From the NCBI GenBank assembly GCA_027625915.1, contig JANTQA010000047.1:7564001-7628000 (forward strand): DNA of 64,000 bases, given 5' to 3'. Position numbers and translations under genes: made by a program. Below are positions 37,101 through 48,284 of the stretch, in pieces. The notes under the pieces were generated by a model, which saw only the letters and a list, made by a program, of their open reading frames with translations, was not told the origin of the DNA and made no database searches. The DNA comes from Anaeramoeba flamelloides. Lineage: Eukaryota; Metamonada; Anaeramoebidae. Each line of letters opens with the position of its first letter. Positions within the stretch are counted from its first letter, which is position 1.

Positions 37101-39038
37101 TTATAATTGAAAAAGTTCGATTCTTAAAAAAAGGAATTTGATAGTAAATAAATGAAATTACACAATAATTTTACTAATATTCACAATTAAAAATCTTGTC
37201 CGGGATTTTTTTCATGTCCGGTATTTTTTTCACTGCTCTATTTTAGAATTTATGTTGAAAAATACAATTTTCAAGGTTCTATTAATATTTTTTTTGATTT
37301 AATAGTAAAAAATTTGAAAAAGTTATTTACTTGATAGCTAAGAGGTTATTTGATTAGATTTTAAAAGTATTTTAAATCTAATGAATACCTTTTAAATAGG
37401 GAATCAATAATTGGGAATATTAAAGAATTATTTGTTCTTTTAAATTCTGGAAAACCGCTATTAGCTTTTCTTGAGTTTTCTGTTTATTTGGAAAATCTAT
37501 TGATTTTCGTTAGATTTTTTTTTACTTTAGAAATAAACATAAAATTTTAATAAATTTTCGGTTTATTTCTAAAGTAAAAAAAACCTAGAACACTTCACAA
37601 ATAAATAGAAAACTCAAAAAAACCTAGGCACTCTACGGCACTCTACGTACACGTAATATTTATCATCAGTTATTTTTTTTTCCGTATTTGAGTTTTTTTA
37701 GATGAGTAGAGTATTTTCCAAACTAATAGTTATTATCTATTCAAAAAAATATAAAAAAGTTGAATTTAACAAAACTTCATTGTCACATCTATTTAAAAAT
37801 TTTCATACCAAAACATACCTTTTTTCTAGACTAGAGACTTTTAAAAATCGTAGTACTATTAACAACAATAAATACAACATCCTCAAGATTTTTAAGAATT
37901 GGAATGTTGATTATCTTGTGAATAAACTCAATTATCAAGGATGAAATGATAATTGAAGTAGTAGTTTTGTCTAACTTTTAATTTGAAATGTTATTTTTTC
38001 ATACTAGTGATGTGTATTAAAAAATAACTTTTAAAATATTGGGAAAAATCAATATTCCCATGTTAAGAAAGTTTAAATTGTAAAAAAAAAATAATAATTA
38101 ATAATAACATGGTATGATCTGAAATAAAAAATTTAATATTCTGCCTATTTATATGCAACATTTTCAAATAATAAATTTAATATTTTGAAATACTTGTTAA
38201 AAAACAAAAAATAAAAAAAAAATAACTCGATTCTAAAAACCAAATGGAAAATTTGAAGTTGGTAAAAATTAAATATTTAATTATACTAATTTTTAAACAC
38301 TGAAATATTGTTTACAAAATTATAAGTTATAATAAAATAATAAATATTCCTTCTTTAAAATCATAAAAATGATCAACAATAGTATTATAGTTTTCTCACA
38401 ATAAAAATAGAAATTTTTGGTTTTTTCACTTTATTTACATAAATAGAGATTTGAATTAGTTTTATTTATTTTTATTTGAGATTATATTAATTAAACATAA
38501 ATTTGAGGTTATCTTTATTAAAAATTTGGATTTTATTTATTTTTTTTTTTTTATATTATGTTTCGAAATCGATTTTTTAATTTATTTTTAATTTTAAATA
38601 GGAATTTTAATTTATGAAATGTTAGTTGGCGTGCCACCTTTTTATGCCGAAGAACAAAATGATGTTTATAAAATGATTCTAAAAGCAAAATTAAAAATAC
38701 CTTTTTATATTCGAGATGATGCCAAAAACTTAATTCTAAAATTATTAGATCGGGATCCAAAAACAAGATTAGGAACAGAAGGCGCAACAGGGATTAAAAA
38801 GCATCCATTTTTCTCAGGGATTGATTGGGAAAAAGTTCATAATAAAGAATACACACCAGAATTTGTACCTAGGATTTCCGATTTAACTGATGTAAGGAAT
38901 TTCGATGAAGAATTCACTGACGAGCAAGTTGTTGATTCCTTGGTTACAGTAAGTGCAATTGGAAAGGTCAATGAATCAGATTTCAAAGGTTTTACTTATA
39001 TTGGAGAAATTGATGGAATTGGAACAGTGAAAAAATAA
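31174..39038 (+). CDS. AKT/PKB-type AGC serine/threonine kinase with N-terminal PH domain
   Basis: Five exons, 31174-31241, 31376-31424, 31644-31898, 35922-36441 and 38602-39038, give 442 aa; phases agree at every junction. The start is ATG 31174, and the first three exons build the PH domain (about 1-115). Its SGYLVKQGGRIKTWKKRWF stretch, with K12, K21 and R23, fits the PIP3-binding pattern. The kinase domain has the glycine loop GRGTYGKV, split at intron 3, the ATP lysine K140 (YAMK), the catalytic D234 (YRDLKPEN), D252 of DFG, and the activation segment TNTFCGTPEYLAPE with T270 in the place of human AKT1 T308. The tail has the hydrophobic motif FKGFTY (425-430), with T429 in the place of S473. 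Regulation by PDK1 and TORC2 is therefore expected. Introns 3 (4.0 kb) and 4 (2.2 kb) are full of MITEs. Paralogues are likely, so no symbol is given. Confidence 0.93.
32690..32840. other. GC-richer patch in AKT intron 3
   Basis: About 150 bp of mixed-composition sequence (CTATACCACTTGGCAGAATG ... AATTCTGCGCCTATACCATT, then CGAACCTCTTGG) stands out from the A/T-rich intron. GCAGAAT and ATTCTGC are inverted about 50 bp apart, and CTATACCA recurs directly. It is not a tRNA: no acceptor stem or standard T-loop box can be formed. It could be a non-coding RNA or transposon scrap. Confidence 0.25.
32871..32950. mobile_element. TACAG-family MITE, partial copy
   Basis: TACAGTCATTTTCGCTTTTA, then TGGACAAGCTTTCAACGAAA and TTTAAGGCACAGTAAAAATT match one end of the 202-bp family. 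The opposite end was not found. Confidence 0.5.
33208..33500. repeat. Palindromic module, copy 3
   Basis: It contains TTGAGTAAAATC...GATTTTACTCAATTC-type inverted words, CAAGAAAATCGCCGTTAGG, ATCGATAGATTTTC, TTTAGAAATAAACCTAGAAC and, at the right edge, ACTCTACGGAACTT. It is built like the modules at 37430 and 60810. It sits in AKT intron 3. Confidence 0.6.
33633..33834. mobile_element. TACAG-family MITE, 202 bp, best preserved copy
   Basis: The left TIR TACAGCCAGTTCCACTTTTA, then AGACATAAACTTTGAA; the right TIR reversed is TACAGTCAGCTCCAATTTTA, then AGGCACAAACTTTGAA. Identity stays high inward through TCTCAAATTAA-like words. Related copies are at 27873, 21834, 55221 and, partially, 32871. Located in AKT intron 3. 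Confidence 0.75.
33994..34228. mobile_element. Short TIR element in AKT intron 3, about 235 bp
   Basis: The left end TACAGCCATTTTAACAAAGT, then GAGGA, pairs with the reversed right end TATAGCTATTTTCAAAAAGT, then GAGGA. Internally, AAAACTTT/AAAGTTTT words and TTCAGAATTAAAACTTTT / AAAAGTTTTAATTCTGA are also inverted, so most of the element can fold on itself. Confidence 0.6.
35548..35586 (+). repeat. Short array of the 9-bp unit TGTGATTTC
   Basis: About four units with variants (TGTGATTTC, TGTGATTTC, GGTTATTTC, TGTGATTCTC). The same unit forms arrays at 48501-48563 and 49504-49526. Confidence 0.6.
36750..37240 (+). mobile_element. MITE with AATACC ends, copy 2, nested in the composite element
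   Basis: A near-perfect TIR of about 55 bp: left GAAAAAAATACCGGACATGA, then AAAAAATCCCGGACAAG; the right end reversed is the same. It is flanked by TA. The sister copy at 25307-25824 is reversed. The higher TIR identity here suggests a younger insertion. The equivalent place in the 54254-55092 copy has no insertion, giving an empty site. Confidence 0.8.
37430..37655. repeat. Palindromic module, copy 4, within the composite element
   Basis: CTTTTAAATTCTGGAAAACC, CTTGAGTTTTCTGTTTATTT, ATTTTCGTTAGA, TTTAGAAATAAAC, AACCTAGAACACTTCACAAA and, at the right edge, AGGCACTCTACGGCACTCTA. The counterpart at 54620-54745 lies at the equivalent place in the other copy of the host element. Confidence 0.65.
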
Positions 39039-40485
39039 TTTCTTTTTTGTTTTTTTTCTTATCTTTTTCATTTTGATCATTTCGTTTCTTTTCGTTATAG
39101 TTTTTTATTTTGAATTATTTCTTTTTAACTTTGTTTTATTTTTTTTCTTCTTTTATCCAATCTTTTCATTAATTTTTTTTTTTTTCTTATTTATTTGAAC
39201 CTGTTTTAAAATAATAATATTTGATCTAATATAAATAAAAAATCCAAACTTTGAATTTTTTTTACGTAAACTTTCATTTTTTTTATTTTTTTTCATAAAA
39301 TTCCTATTTAATAAAATATTTATTTTTTTGGCTTTTTGCTTTTTCCAAATTTCTTTTTTTAGGTTGTTTGTTTACTTCGGTTTCCATGCTTTTTTTTTTT
39401 TTTTTTTTCAAGGGTTTGAAGAAGGCAAAAGGATGTAAAATCATTATTTAAAGAATTAGTTAACTTGTTTATAACACAAGTGTAAAGATGGACATTTTCA
39501 AAAAAAGGGGCTTTGTTTTAAAAATAATTGATTTTGTAAAACTTTCATATTTACCTTGGTGGATTAGATCTTACGTAAAATCAATTAAAGAAGTAAAGAA
39601 GTGATCTGAGTAAACTAAAGTGAATTGAATTGTACTGTCTGCAAAATCTATTGAGTTATGGCTTTGTTTAGATTTTTGACGTCAAGTAGATTTTAATGTG
39701 ATTTTAGGAAAACAAGATTTTGGAAACTTGTTAAAAGAATAAAAAAATTAAGTGTTTTGGGAAACTAGGAAAAAAAAAGGAAAAAAAAAACAAAAAACGG
39801 AGAAGAATATTTTTAAGACAAATTGTTTTTCTAAATAACCAGAACTTTATAGTATCTATCTTCCCTATAATATTATAATTTAAAACTTAATAAAGTAACA
39901 TTTTCCTTTACTCTGAAGTTGTTCAAATATTTCGATTATTTTTTTTAAAACAAATTTTATGACTGTGATCTAAAATTTTTGACATAAAAGGAAATAACAA
40001 TAAACCAATTCAAAACTTGGGGTTTAAAAGAAATTTTGAAAGTTTTTTACCTTTTATTTTAATATTGTTTTAATCTATTTTATTTCATACTTGTCTATCA
40101 ATTTATCTCGTCTTTGTTTTAAAGTAAAAAAATTTCTTTTCTTTTTGTTAAGGAGAACTATATTCTTTAATTAGAACTTGGCTTCATTATGGATAGAATA
40201 AAAGACTCTAGACACATTTATATTTGTTGAGAAATAGGTAGCTATATTGTTATAACACCATGATTCAAGAATAATAAAAATAAAAAAAAATTGCGATCTT
40301 TTTGGTTGAAATTATACTATTTACATAGATTATATACAAAAATATTTAAGATATGAATAAAAGTTATTCTAATATTTTAAAAGTTCTTTTTTAAAATTAA
40401 GAAAATCTTGGTTGACTTTACTTGAGACAAATTTTATTTTTAGTCGGATTGATACTTTTTTTTTTGGATGATTTAGGAGTTTTAT

Positions 40486-41056
40486 TTAAAGATTTCAATC
40501 CCTGAAATTTGAAAAAAGATTATCTTGTGTAGGGTGTTGTGAGTTGTCGATTTGGTTCTTAGCTGAACGATCTTGTACTTGGTATGGATTTTAATAGTGG
40601 TTCAAAAGGGCAATTTTTGACAATTTATTATTTGTATATCAGAAATCCGAATTGAAGAGTAGAAGACTAATAGATTGATAGGTGTTCAAGAATAACTTTT
40701 GAATTTTGGGTTGTAGAAAAGAATCTTTAATTACTTTTTTGTCAATTAACCAAATGAAAAAAAAATAAAATTTTCCAAAGCTCCTAATAAAACCAAACTT
40801 AATTAAAAATTTCAATCAACAACCTACAAACCACATTATTTTTATAACTTAACGTTACAGACAATTAATCTTAAACTCGCGAATTCTGATTTCGGATATA
40901 CAAAAAATAAATTGTCAAAAATTGCCATTTTGAACCATTATTAAAATCCATACCAGGTACAAGATCGTTCAGCTAAGAACCAAATCGACAACTCACTACA
41001 CCCTACACAAGATAATCTTTTTTCAAATTTCAGGGTTTGTAATCCTTAAAATGGGG
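40486..41056. mobile_element. Foldback element, copy 2 (arms about 250 bp)
   Basis: The left arm carries AATCCCTGAAATTTGAAAAA, GATTATCTTGTGTAGGGTGT, GTGAGTTGTCGATTTGGTTC, GATCTTGTACTTGGTATGGA and GGCAATTTTTGACAATTTAT; the right arm is almost its exact reverse complement. Arms match each other better than they match copy 1 at 7656-8246. This is expected if arms are homogenised or if the copy is young. Confidence 0.8.
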
Positions 41057-41499
41057 AAAGAAAACCACATAAAAATTTACTTAAGAAACATTATCCTCAC
41101 TTTAACATTTTTTCTTATTATCAATAAAATTTAAGTTTGAAAGGCCAAAAAGAGTTCAGAATATACTCAACTATCAGAGAGTAAAAAGAGAGTCACACAA
41201 TTTATATGTTTCTATTAAAAAGTACACTTTATTATTTGTCATTTGCCGCTTATATCTTGAAATATTTTCAGACTTTATTTCTAAAAATACTTTAATTTCT
41301 TCAAAAACAAAATTCTCAAAGTATAAATTTCCTATTGATAATATTTAATTATAATATTTAATGATAATGACTACTTATTGTTTATGCTCACTGAAATTTT
41401 GAATTAACAAGGAATATCCTAATAAAAACTGTTTGAAGTATTTTCAGAAGAGTAAAGATGTTTCCTTATGATTTGATAATAAAATCAAGTAAAGGACTA

Positions 41500-41875
41500 C
41501 ACAAGTGTAAATAAGGAATTTTCTAAAAAATAGAGTTTTTGCAATTTTAGAGATAAATAAAGTGCTCCATTCATTTATCCAAATTTCAGTTATAATAAAC
41601 AAAAAACACGTGATTATTTTTGATCTCAAAGGTGTTTTCAATATAAAATCGTTTGGTAAATACCAATACTTTGTTTGAAAAAAATAATTTTTTTTAAATT
41701 TGAAAGATTGTTATTTGCCAAACGATTTTGTGATTAGAATTATTATTAGTCTATTAAGATAACCAGATATTATATTTACTATTACCAAAATTTGGATAAA
41801 TGAATGGAGCACTTTATTTATCTCTAAAATTGTAAAAACTCTATTTTTTACAACATTCATATTTACTCTTGAATA
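41500..41875. repeat. Large hairpin repeat, about 376 bp
   Basis: AAAAAATAGAGTTTTTGCAA, then TTTTAGAGATAAATAAAGTG, CTCCATTCATTTATCCAAAT and AAAATCGTTTGG at 41527-41660 return in reverse complement at 41700-41855 with few mismatches. The centre is an A/T-rich spacer. No related copy was noticed. It may be a foldback-type MITE. Confidence 0.7.
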
Positions 41876-42289
41876 TTAGTAATTTAAATAAAAAATCCGA
41901 TAAGGTAAAATTTTGAAAAAACAATTAATTCAAATTTCTAAACAAAAAATAACTTGCATTCTTATTTGATACATATTCTTAATTTTTTTCTATTAAAAAT
42001 CTTTGAATAAATCAGTATTTAACAAGAATAAAAAAAGTGTTTTCAACAACACAAACTGATATCAAAAATTTTATAAAGTAAATTTTTGAAACAATTATAA
42101 ATTCGAATTTTTGAGCTTTTGTTTGATTTTATCTTAAAAGATATTCGAAATAGAGTGATTACTCTGAAAACCTTCTAAGAGTTTTTTATTACATGAATAT
42201 TGGATGATTTGACGATATATATGTAAATTCATGATAAAATTTCCACAATCGCAATTATTTTTCTGAAAACTCGATATTACAATAAAAAA

Positions 42290-42420
42290 CACTATAATCA
42301 ATATTATCTTGATAATATAACAAATCATAATATTCTACAAAATCATAATATTCAATTTAATCATTATAATTGTCAAAATATCGTAATATAAAAAATCAAT
42401 CACAATATATAAGTTTATGA
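42290..42420. repeat. Dispersed repeat shared with 10540-10645
   Basis: CAATATTATCTTGATAATAT, ACAAATCATAATATTCTACA, AATTGTCAAAATATCGTAAT follow the same order as the earlier copy, with an extra internal repetition of CATAATATTC. Confidence 0.5.
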
Positions 42421-44182
42421 CTTATAAGTGGATTCAAAAATATTTTTAAAAGGAAAAAGTTTTTCTTGGATCTAAAAAAAATATTTTGTGAAAATAAGTT
42501 ATTCTTTGAGAAAACCAGAAAAAAGATATTCAATTCAATCAAGTATCAGATCCAAGATTTTAATTGTATTTTAGTTTTATTTGGTTGAGATCTCGATCAA
42601 TCCTTTGGATTAAGAAACCTAATAGAAAAATGTAAAAGATAGTTTTTCTGTATTTCGTGGTGTTGGAAATTGATTTGAAAAATTATCTTTTAAAACAACC
42701 AACCCTTTACTTATTGTCTTTAAAGAATGTGTATTTGGGTTAAAACATTTTCTTAATTCTCAGAAAGTTGAAAGAAGTTGTATCTATTATAAAAACGTCC
42801 TCAACAACCTTGCCAGATTATCACCAATTATAAAGATTGATTGTACATTTTTTTCTTCAGTTGTTCTTCTTCTTCTCTAATATTTGTATTGGGAAGATAA
42901 CACAACTAGATTTCAAAGTTTTTTGTTTGATAGATCACCAATAAGAAGCTATATTTCTCTTTCTTCTTATTGATTATTTAAAACTCTAAAAGTAATAACC
43001 CCATTTCAAAAAAATCACTATTTCATATTAAAGTACATTACTGAAATGGATGATTATTTGTTTTTAGAATAAAATTCAAAGCAGATTTTACATTTTGGAA
43101 AAATAAATGAAAATGAAACATTTTGTTTTCCCTAAAAAAAATCTCAAAAATTAGATAAAATATTTCGGTCTTTCATACATTTCAAACTATTTTAGACACT
43201 TTCAAACACTTTCAAACATATATTAACATTTTTTAAAGTGGAAAAGCATTCTGAAAATATTTTAATTTTTTAAAATTTAAGATATTTTTTTTAGATCATT
43301 TTAAAATAATAATTTTTCTTTTTTCGTGATAATTATATTACTGTGATAATAAGTGTTTTTTTCAATTTTGTGTTTTTTCAAGATAAAGTAGGATTAATGA
43401 AGATTTTTTGTGACTACAGCATATTTATTACTAATATACTGATAATACATGTTCTCATCAAAACCTCTTTTATAATCTAAACAAAACATTTTTCATTAAT
43501 TTCAAGAATTTTTAAAGGTTTCATCGACTAAATTTTTCAGATATAAAATTAAACAGTCAAAATAAATAACAATTAGAATTGCATTTTTTTTTTAAATGAT
43601 GAATAAATTTGAATTTCTTTTTTCAAAATATTAAAAATCCTTTTTTGAATCAAATATCAATAATTTTTAAAAATCAATCGAAGAATTATACGAGAAAAAG
43701 TGTCCTTTTTTCAAACACAAGATACTTTTGAATCGGGTTTTACTCTTGAATAGTTTGGATTCATTCTTAACCCTTTCGGGACTTCAACCTTAAAAACTAT
43801 AATAACTGTTATTATTATTTTTTTTTAATAAATACTCTTTCCATTCTTTTGAATCTTTTGTGAACTAAAGATATCAAAACATTGAATTACTAATTACACA
43901 ATTCTTAAAAGACAAACTACTTTAGCAAATTTTAAAGTCACAGTTTCTTAATATAAACAAACGAAGACTATTTTTTCGATTTGAATTAAAAATCAATTCA
44001 ACTATGGGGAATTAAAATGCAAAAGTGTTTTAAAAACAATTTCCAAAGACACCCCAAAATATTGTTACCTCACAATACCAAGTTTAAAAAACACCTTGAA
44101 ATAAAAAAAAACCAAAATTTGAACTTTTCATTTTTTTGTTGTTATCTTTTTTCAAAAAGTAAAAAAATTAAATTATGCACCA

Positions 44183-45637
44183 ATGAACAACAAGGTTTCT
44201 TTTTCACAAGAAATTGATCAAATTAAGACTACCAATCTCACAACAACAAAAATACCAAATTTAACTATTTTTGATAAATTTCAAAAAAAAAAAACCAAGT
44301 ATCCAAAAAGAAGAACGCGATCGAATCTTATTCAAACAAGATCCCGAACAAAGCCTGTTCAAAAAAATGATGTAATTGAGAAACTGTCTTTATTATTCCA
44401 ACAACAGCAAGATTTTTATTCTGTGTTAAGGAATTGCTCTGAACAAAGCGATCAATTATTTGAATCTTCTCAAAAAATCAAGTTAGCTTCCTCCGAAAGG
44501 AAATTAAATTTTCTACACCTTTATGGTATTGAGTCTGATGAAACAAAAAAACTTAGAACTTCAAGATCGAATTCTGTTTCAAAAAAAGAAAAAAAGAAAA
44601 AGCAGTATCAAAAAAAAAAAAAAAAAAAAAAGAACAAAATCAAATTAAAAAACTTCCAAGATTTCAAGACCAATGACAATCAATTAGCACTTGCAACTGA
44701 CCTGAACAAACAAAATAATTCAACCAAACCAAAAAAACATGAAACAAAGCAAGCAACAGATCAACCAAAAAAAAACCAACCAAACAATCCGTTTCCGAAT
44801 AACGACGATCAAAAAAAAAGCAATAAACAAGATAGTGTTGCACAAGAAATATTCCAAGTCTTAGATAATTTAAAAATTCCAAAAAACATTACACTCCAAT
44901 CGCAATTAAATTTTGGGGGTCCACAATTGGTTTACACTCCTCTTTCAAATGATTTAAATTCGACAAAAATAAAAAAAATAGTAAACAAAGCAGAATTAAA
45001 TCGGCCACAAACTGTGAAAATGGAAATTGATTGTATCCATGGGTATGTCTGGAAAAAGGGTGTAACAAATAAAAAAAATGAATTTCAGGGCAAGAAGAAG
45101 ACTAGAAAAAAACCCAAATCCACAAGCAAAAACGAAACTTTTATTGCACATAAGCACAAAAATAATTCCATTATCAAAAATAAAGAACAGATCCAAAAAT
45201 TTAATAATTATAGATTAAAGAATTTTGAGACATTGAAAAAAAATCCATTTAGAACTGCAACTTTGCCAATAACCCATCAACCACAAAATTTGTCTTCTCT
45301 TCAAATTATACCTTCTTCTCTCCAACGAAGAAATTCCTTAGATATTGTATTTACAAAAAAAATTAATAAATTAAATGATCCAAACAACCCAAACCCAATT
45401 CCAATGCTTCCCAATGGTTTACAAATCCCACACGGCAAAAGAAAAAGGTTTAATAACCGATCGCAACATACAACTTCTAAAAAAAAAATTGATAAGAAAC
45501 AAATAATATGGGTTGATGATTCAGATTCAGATAGTGATTGGATTGAAAAAAAATACCGCCCAGAAAATGTTTGGGATTTAGTTGAGCCTTATTTCCAAAA
45601 ATTTGAAAAATCCGATCTTAAATTAATTGACACAATG
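44183..45637 (+). CDS. Probable ADA3-like SAGA/HAT adaptor, 5' exon
   Basis: This exon starts at ATG 44183 and reads 485 codons to ATG|GTAAAG, after which the frame soon ends in intron-like T-rich sequence. It is low-complexity (poly-K and K/N/Q-rich stretches, about 135-215) with conserved-looking islands: VIEKLSLLFQQQQDFYSVL (about 64-82), DCIHGYVWKKG (about 285), and an acidic DDSDSDSDW tract followed by ENVWDLVEPYFQKF and LKLID. The last island resembles the W.-VEPY-F....-DL..L segment of ADA3/Ngg1, the adaptor that ties Ada2-Gcn5 to SAGA. A strong donor supports continuation in a further exon. The C-terminal domain is thought to be in the exon at 51837-52963. If not ADA3, this is an unknown nuclear protein. 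Confidence 0.55.
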
Positions 45638-46099
45638 GTAAAGTTTTTTTTTTTTGTTATTTTTCTTTTTACTTTTTTTCTTTTTGTTCTTTTAATTTTT
45701 GGAATTAAAATTTTCTAAGAAAAAATACATTGGGTTGAATTAAGTTCTCAAAAAAATATTATTGAAAAAAATGGATATGTAAAAGTAAGCAAAATAAAAT
45801 AACAATATATGCTGAAGAAAAAAATTTTTGTTATTTTCTTTTTTTTTTTTAGATTCTTGAAAAAAATATATGGGATAATTCCTGTTTTCACAGATTTATA
45901 ATATTCAAATTCTGAAACAAATGAGTGTTCACTTCAAAAACTGACGGCTTTTTAAATAGACGTAAAAAATAATTCATCAATATTCTGAATTGCTCTTTTT
46001 TCCAAAAAAGGTGCTGTGGATTTAAAAGAAAGCCAACACAAACTTTTTAGAACACATTTTTTTTTTAACAAATTTGTATTATGATCTTTTCTTTTTTAA

Positions 46100-47464
46100 G
46101 TGATTAGAGTCTACCAAGGAGAAATTTAAGATTAAAGTAAATTGTAATTGGGTGAAATCACATTAGTGCGCCATCGTTCAAATGTCTCTAAAAAATCAAT
46201 TAGTAAAGTAGTAATATTTGTTGATCTCATCAATTACAAAGGATCCTTGTATTAGTAAAAAAATCTCAACAATTTCAGAAAAAAATCTGCATTTAGCCAC
46301 AAATTTAAAGATTGAATTATCAATATTCAGACTCCAAAGTTGCAAAATATCTTTCTTAAATTTGTTATCAAATGTAGATTGGTTGCCGAAAAATTCAATT
46401 TTCTTTAAAAATTGAATAATTAATGAATTGATTTTCTTGACAAATTATTTCTGAAATATTGGAAATATATTGATGTTACAATTAGCTTTATAAAAAGGAA
46501 ACAAAACGAATCAGTCTTTGGGGTTTTAGGTTGAGGATTATTGAGTTAATCTTTGAAATTTAAAAATAAAAAAAATCACTAATTTTGGAAGTTCTAAATA
46601 TGAATTATTAAATACTAAACTATTTTTCATAAATTTTGACTCACTTTATAATCTTAATGGGAGTTGTTTTGAGGGTTTATTCCAGTATTCTTAACAAAAA
46701 TTATTTTCAAATTTTTGGATCAGAATCATTTTTTCTAATTTTTCAAATTTTAGTTTTGCTTTTTCAAATTTTTTTTTTTTTTTTTTTAGGTTTTTTTTTT
46801 TTTTTTTTTTTTTTTTCTTTTTCTTTTTCTTTTTTTTTCTTTTTTTTTTTAAAAAGATCATGTGGAAAAAAAAAGAGATCTTCGAAAAGACAAATAATCA
46901 CTAAGAAAATTGGGGCTATGTAGTGTCTTTGAAAATGGATTTAATTATTCATAAAAAATATTGTTGTTCAACTTTTTTTCAGTGAAAGTTCAGTAATAAA
47001 AAATGGGTAATGCTCATTTCAAAAATTGTGACTCACTTTTTTTTAGTTTTTTGGTTTTATTTTTTTTTAATTTTTAATATATCAGGCTTTTATAGATTTA
47101 GAATGACTTAAAAGTGAATTACAAATCATATTGAGTTATTAATTGTTCTTGAATACTAAAGGATAAATTTTTTTTTTTCAATTTATTATTTCAGGTAAGT
47201 CACAATTTTTGAAAAAGAGTTTAGAATACTATTATTCAGTTTTCAATTTTTAGATTTGGTAAAAGGAATTAAAAAAAAAATTATCCAAAATGATAAATTT
47301 TTAATTGAGATCATTTGTAAAAAATGTAATAATTTATTGTGCAATAATATTTATAATAGATTTTTTAGAGTCACAGAAAGCTATTTGAGCAATGGCACTA
47401 ATATCATTTACACCCAATTACAATATACTTTGATTATAGAGAAATCTAGGGTAACGCTAATCCC
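46100..47464 (+). mobile_element. TTAA-flanked (piggyBac-like) TIR element, interrupted copy
   Basis: It is flanked on both sides by TTAA. The left end GTGATTAGAGTCTACCAAGG and the right end reversed GGGATTAGCGTTACCCTAGA continue as about 100 bp of diverged TIR. It aligns with 53170-53922 from both ends, but a 593-bp block at 46624-47216 is missing from the other copy and has its own TIRs. No transposase. Confidence 0.75.
46624..47216. mobile_element. TIR element nested inside the TTAA-flanked element
   Basis: The ends TTTTTCATAAATTTTGACTC, then AC, and reversed TTTTTCAAAAATTGTGACTT, then AC, face each other. CATTTCAAAAATTGTGACTC at about 47017 repeats the end sequence internally. The interior has a long T/C-rich tract (46770-46850). 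The second copy of the host element at 53170 is uninterrupted at this point. Confidence 0.65.
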
Positions 47465-47542
47465 TTAAATCAAATAAAAATTGAATGTCTGTATCGAATA
47501 TATCAACAATCAACATAATATTTAAAGGAACAGGATGGGTGT

Positions 47543-48284
47543 TTGAAATATTCCCGAAAATACCCGAAAATTTTTTAATCACGTAAAAAAAGGTCATGGA
47601 CAACTTCGAAAAAACCCGAGGCCAATATACTCAGTTTCATGATAAAATAACAATTTTACTTTCAGACAAAATATTTTTTTTTTGAATTTTCTACTTTAAA
47701 CTACTCTAAAGAGGTTTTGGCACCTTGTGAGTATATTTGAGTAATTGTTGGTACTTATTACGGTACGTGTATGGGTATGTCAGGGTATTGGCATGGTGTG
47801 TGTTAGTATGCTATGATTAAGTCAGTTCCTTTTATTGAATGGGAAGTTAAATAAAGTTTGGTTTGGGTCACCGTGTGTAGGGTATGTGTATGTATTGTAC
47901 GATTAGATATTACTCGGTTATTTTAGAATTGTATTTAAGATTACAAAATTATAGGTAATGATACAGAATTAGAAATTTTCTTTACAAGTACATTTTCTCT
48001 CATTTAGTTAATACCATTTCGAAATGATTAGAAATGTTACATTCATCTAATATATCAAGCCCTTTCATACAAAATGGGTTTAATACTATTCCCAAAAATT
48101 TATATTTTTTGAATTTTGATATTTTCAGACCAAAAATTTTTTTCCAAATTAAAATTCCAAATTTACCTTTAAACTGAGTATATTGGCACTAGTTTTTCTT
48201 TGAAGTTGTTCAAAAAGTGTTTTTATGTGGTTAAAAAATTTTGGAGTATTATTCGATTTTCGGGTATTTTTGGGAATATTTGAT
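47543..48284. mobile_element. TIR element, about 740 bp, TTTGAAATATTCCC ends
   Basis: The left end TTTGAAATATTCCCGAAAAT, then ACCCGAAAA, pairs with the reversed right end ATCAAATATTCCCAAAAATA, then CCCGAAAA. The TIRs continue for about 120 bp to GCCAATATACTCAGTTT on both sides. Internally it has a less A/T-rich stretch with GGTACGTGTATGGGTATG-like words but no open frame. Confidence 0.7.

Larger units (their letters stand above)
36610..38015 (+). mobile_element. Composite TIR element in AKT intron 4, copy 1 (1.4 kb)
   Basis: The ends CACATCACGATCATGAAAAA and, reversed, CACATCACTAGTATGAAAAA define the TIR. Long stretches match the reverse complement of 54254-55092, for example AAACACTATTGGTTAATAAA, then AGTAAAAAATTTGA, GACTAGAGACTTT and TGTGAATAAACT. 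Relative to that copy it carries an extra 491-bp MITE at 36750-37240 and a longer palindromic module at 37430-37655. The open frame at 37702-37944 has no motif. It makes up about two thirds of AKT intron 4 (36442-38601). Confidence 0.7.
39039..44182. other. Intergenic region between AKT and the ADA3-like gene
   Basis: 5.1 kb with the 3' flank of AKT (AATAAA-like words near 39230), a foldback element at 40486-41056, a large hairpin at 41500-41875 and a dispersed repeat at 42290-42420. The rest is A/T-rich. Short open frames (41444-41641, 42134-42328) lie in repeats and are unsupported. Confidence 0.6.

Noticed and set aside
37702-37944. 80-codon open frame in AKT intron 4
   Set aside because: It is inside the composite TIR element and has no motif; the other element copy does not keep the frame.
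44017-44217. Upstream open frame before the ADA3-like start
   Set aside because: A different frame overlapping the start of the main gene, K/F-rich, with no supporting motif.
45720-45784. Candidate small exon of the ADA3-like gene ending in GTAAGC
   Set aside because: The donor is good, but the acceptor phase does not match the preceding exon, which would put a stop in frame.
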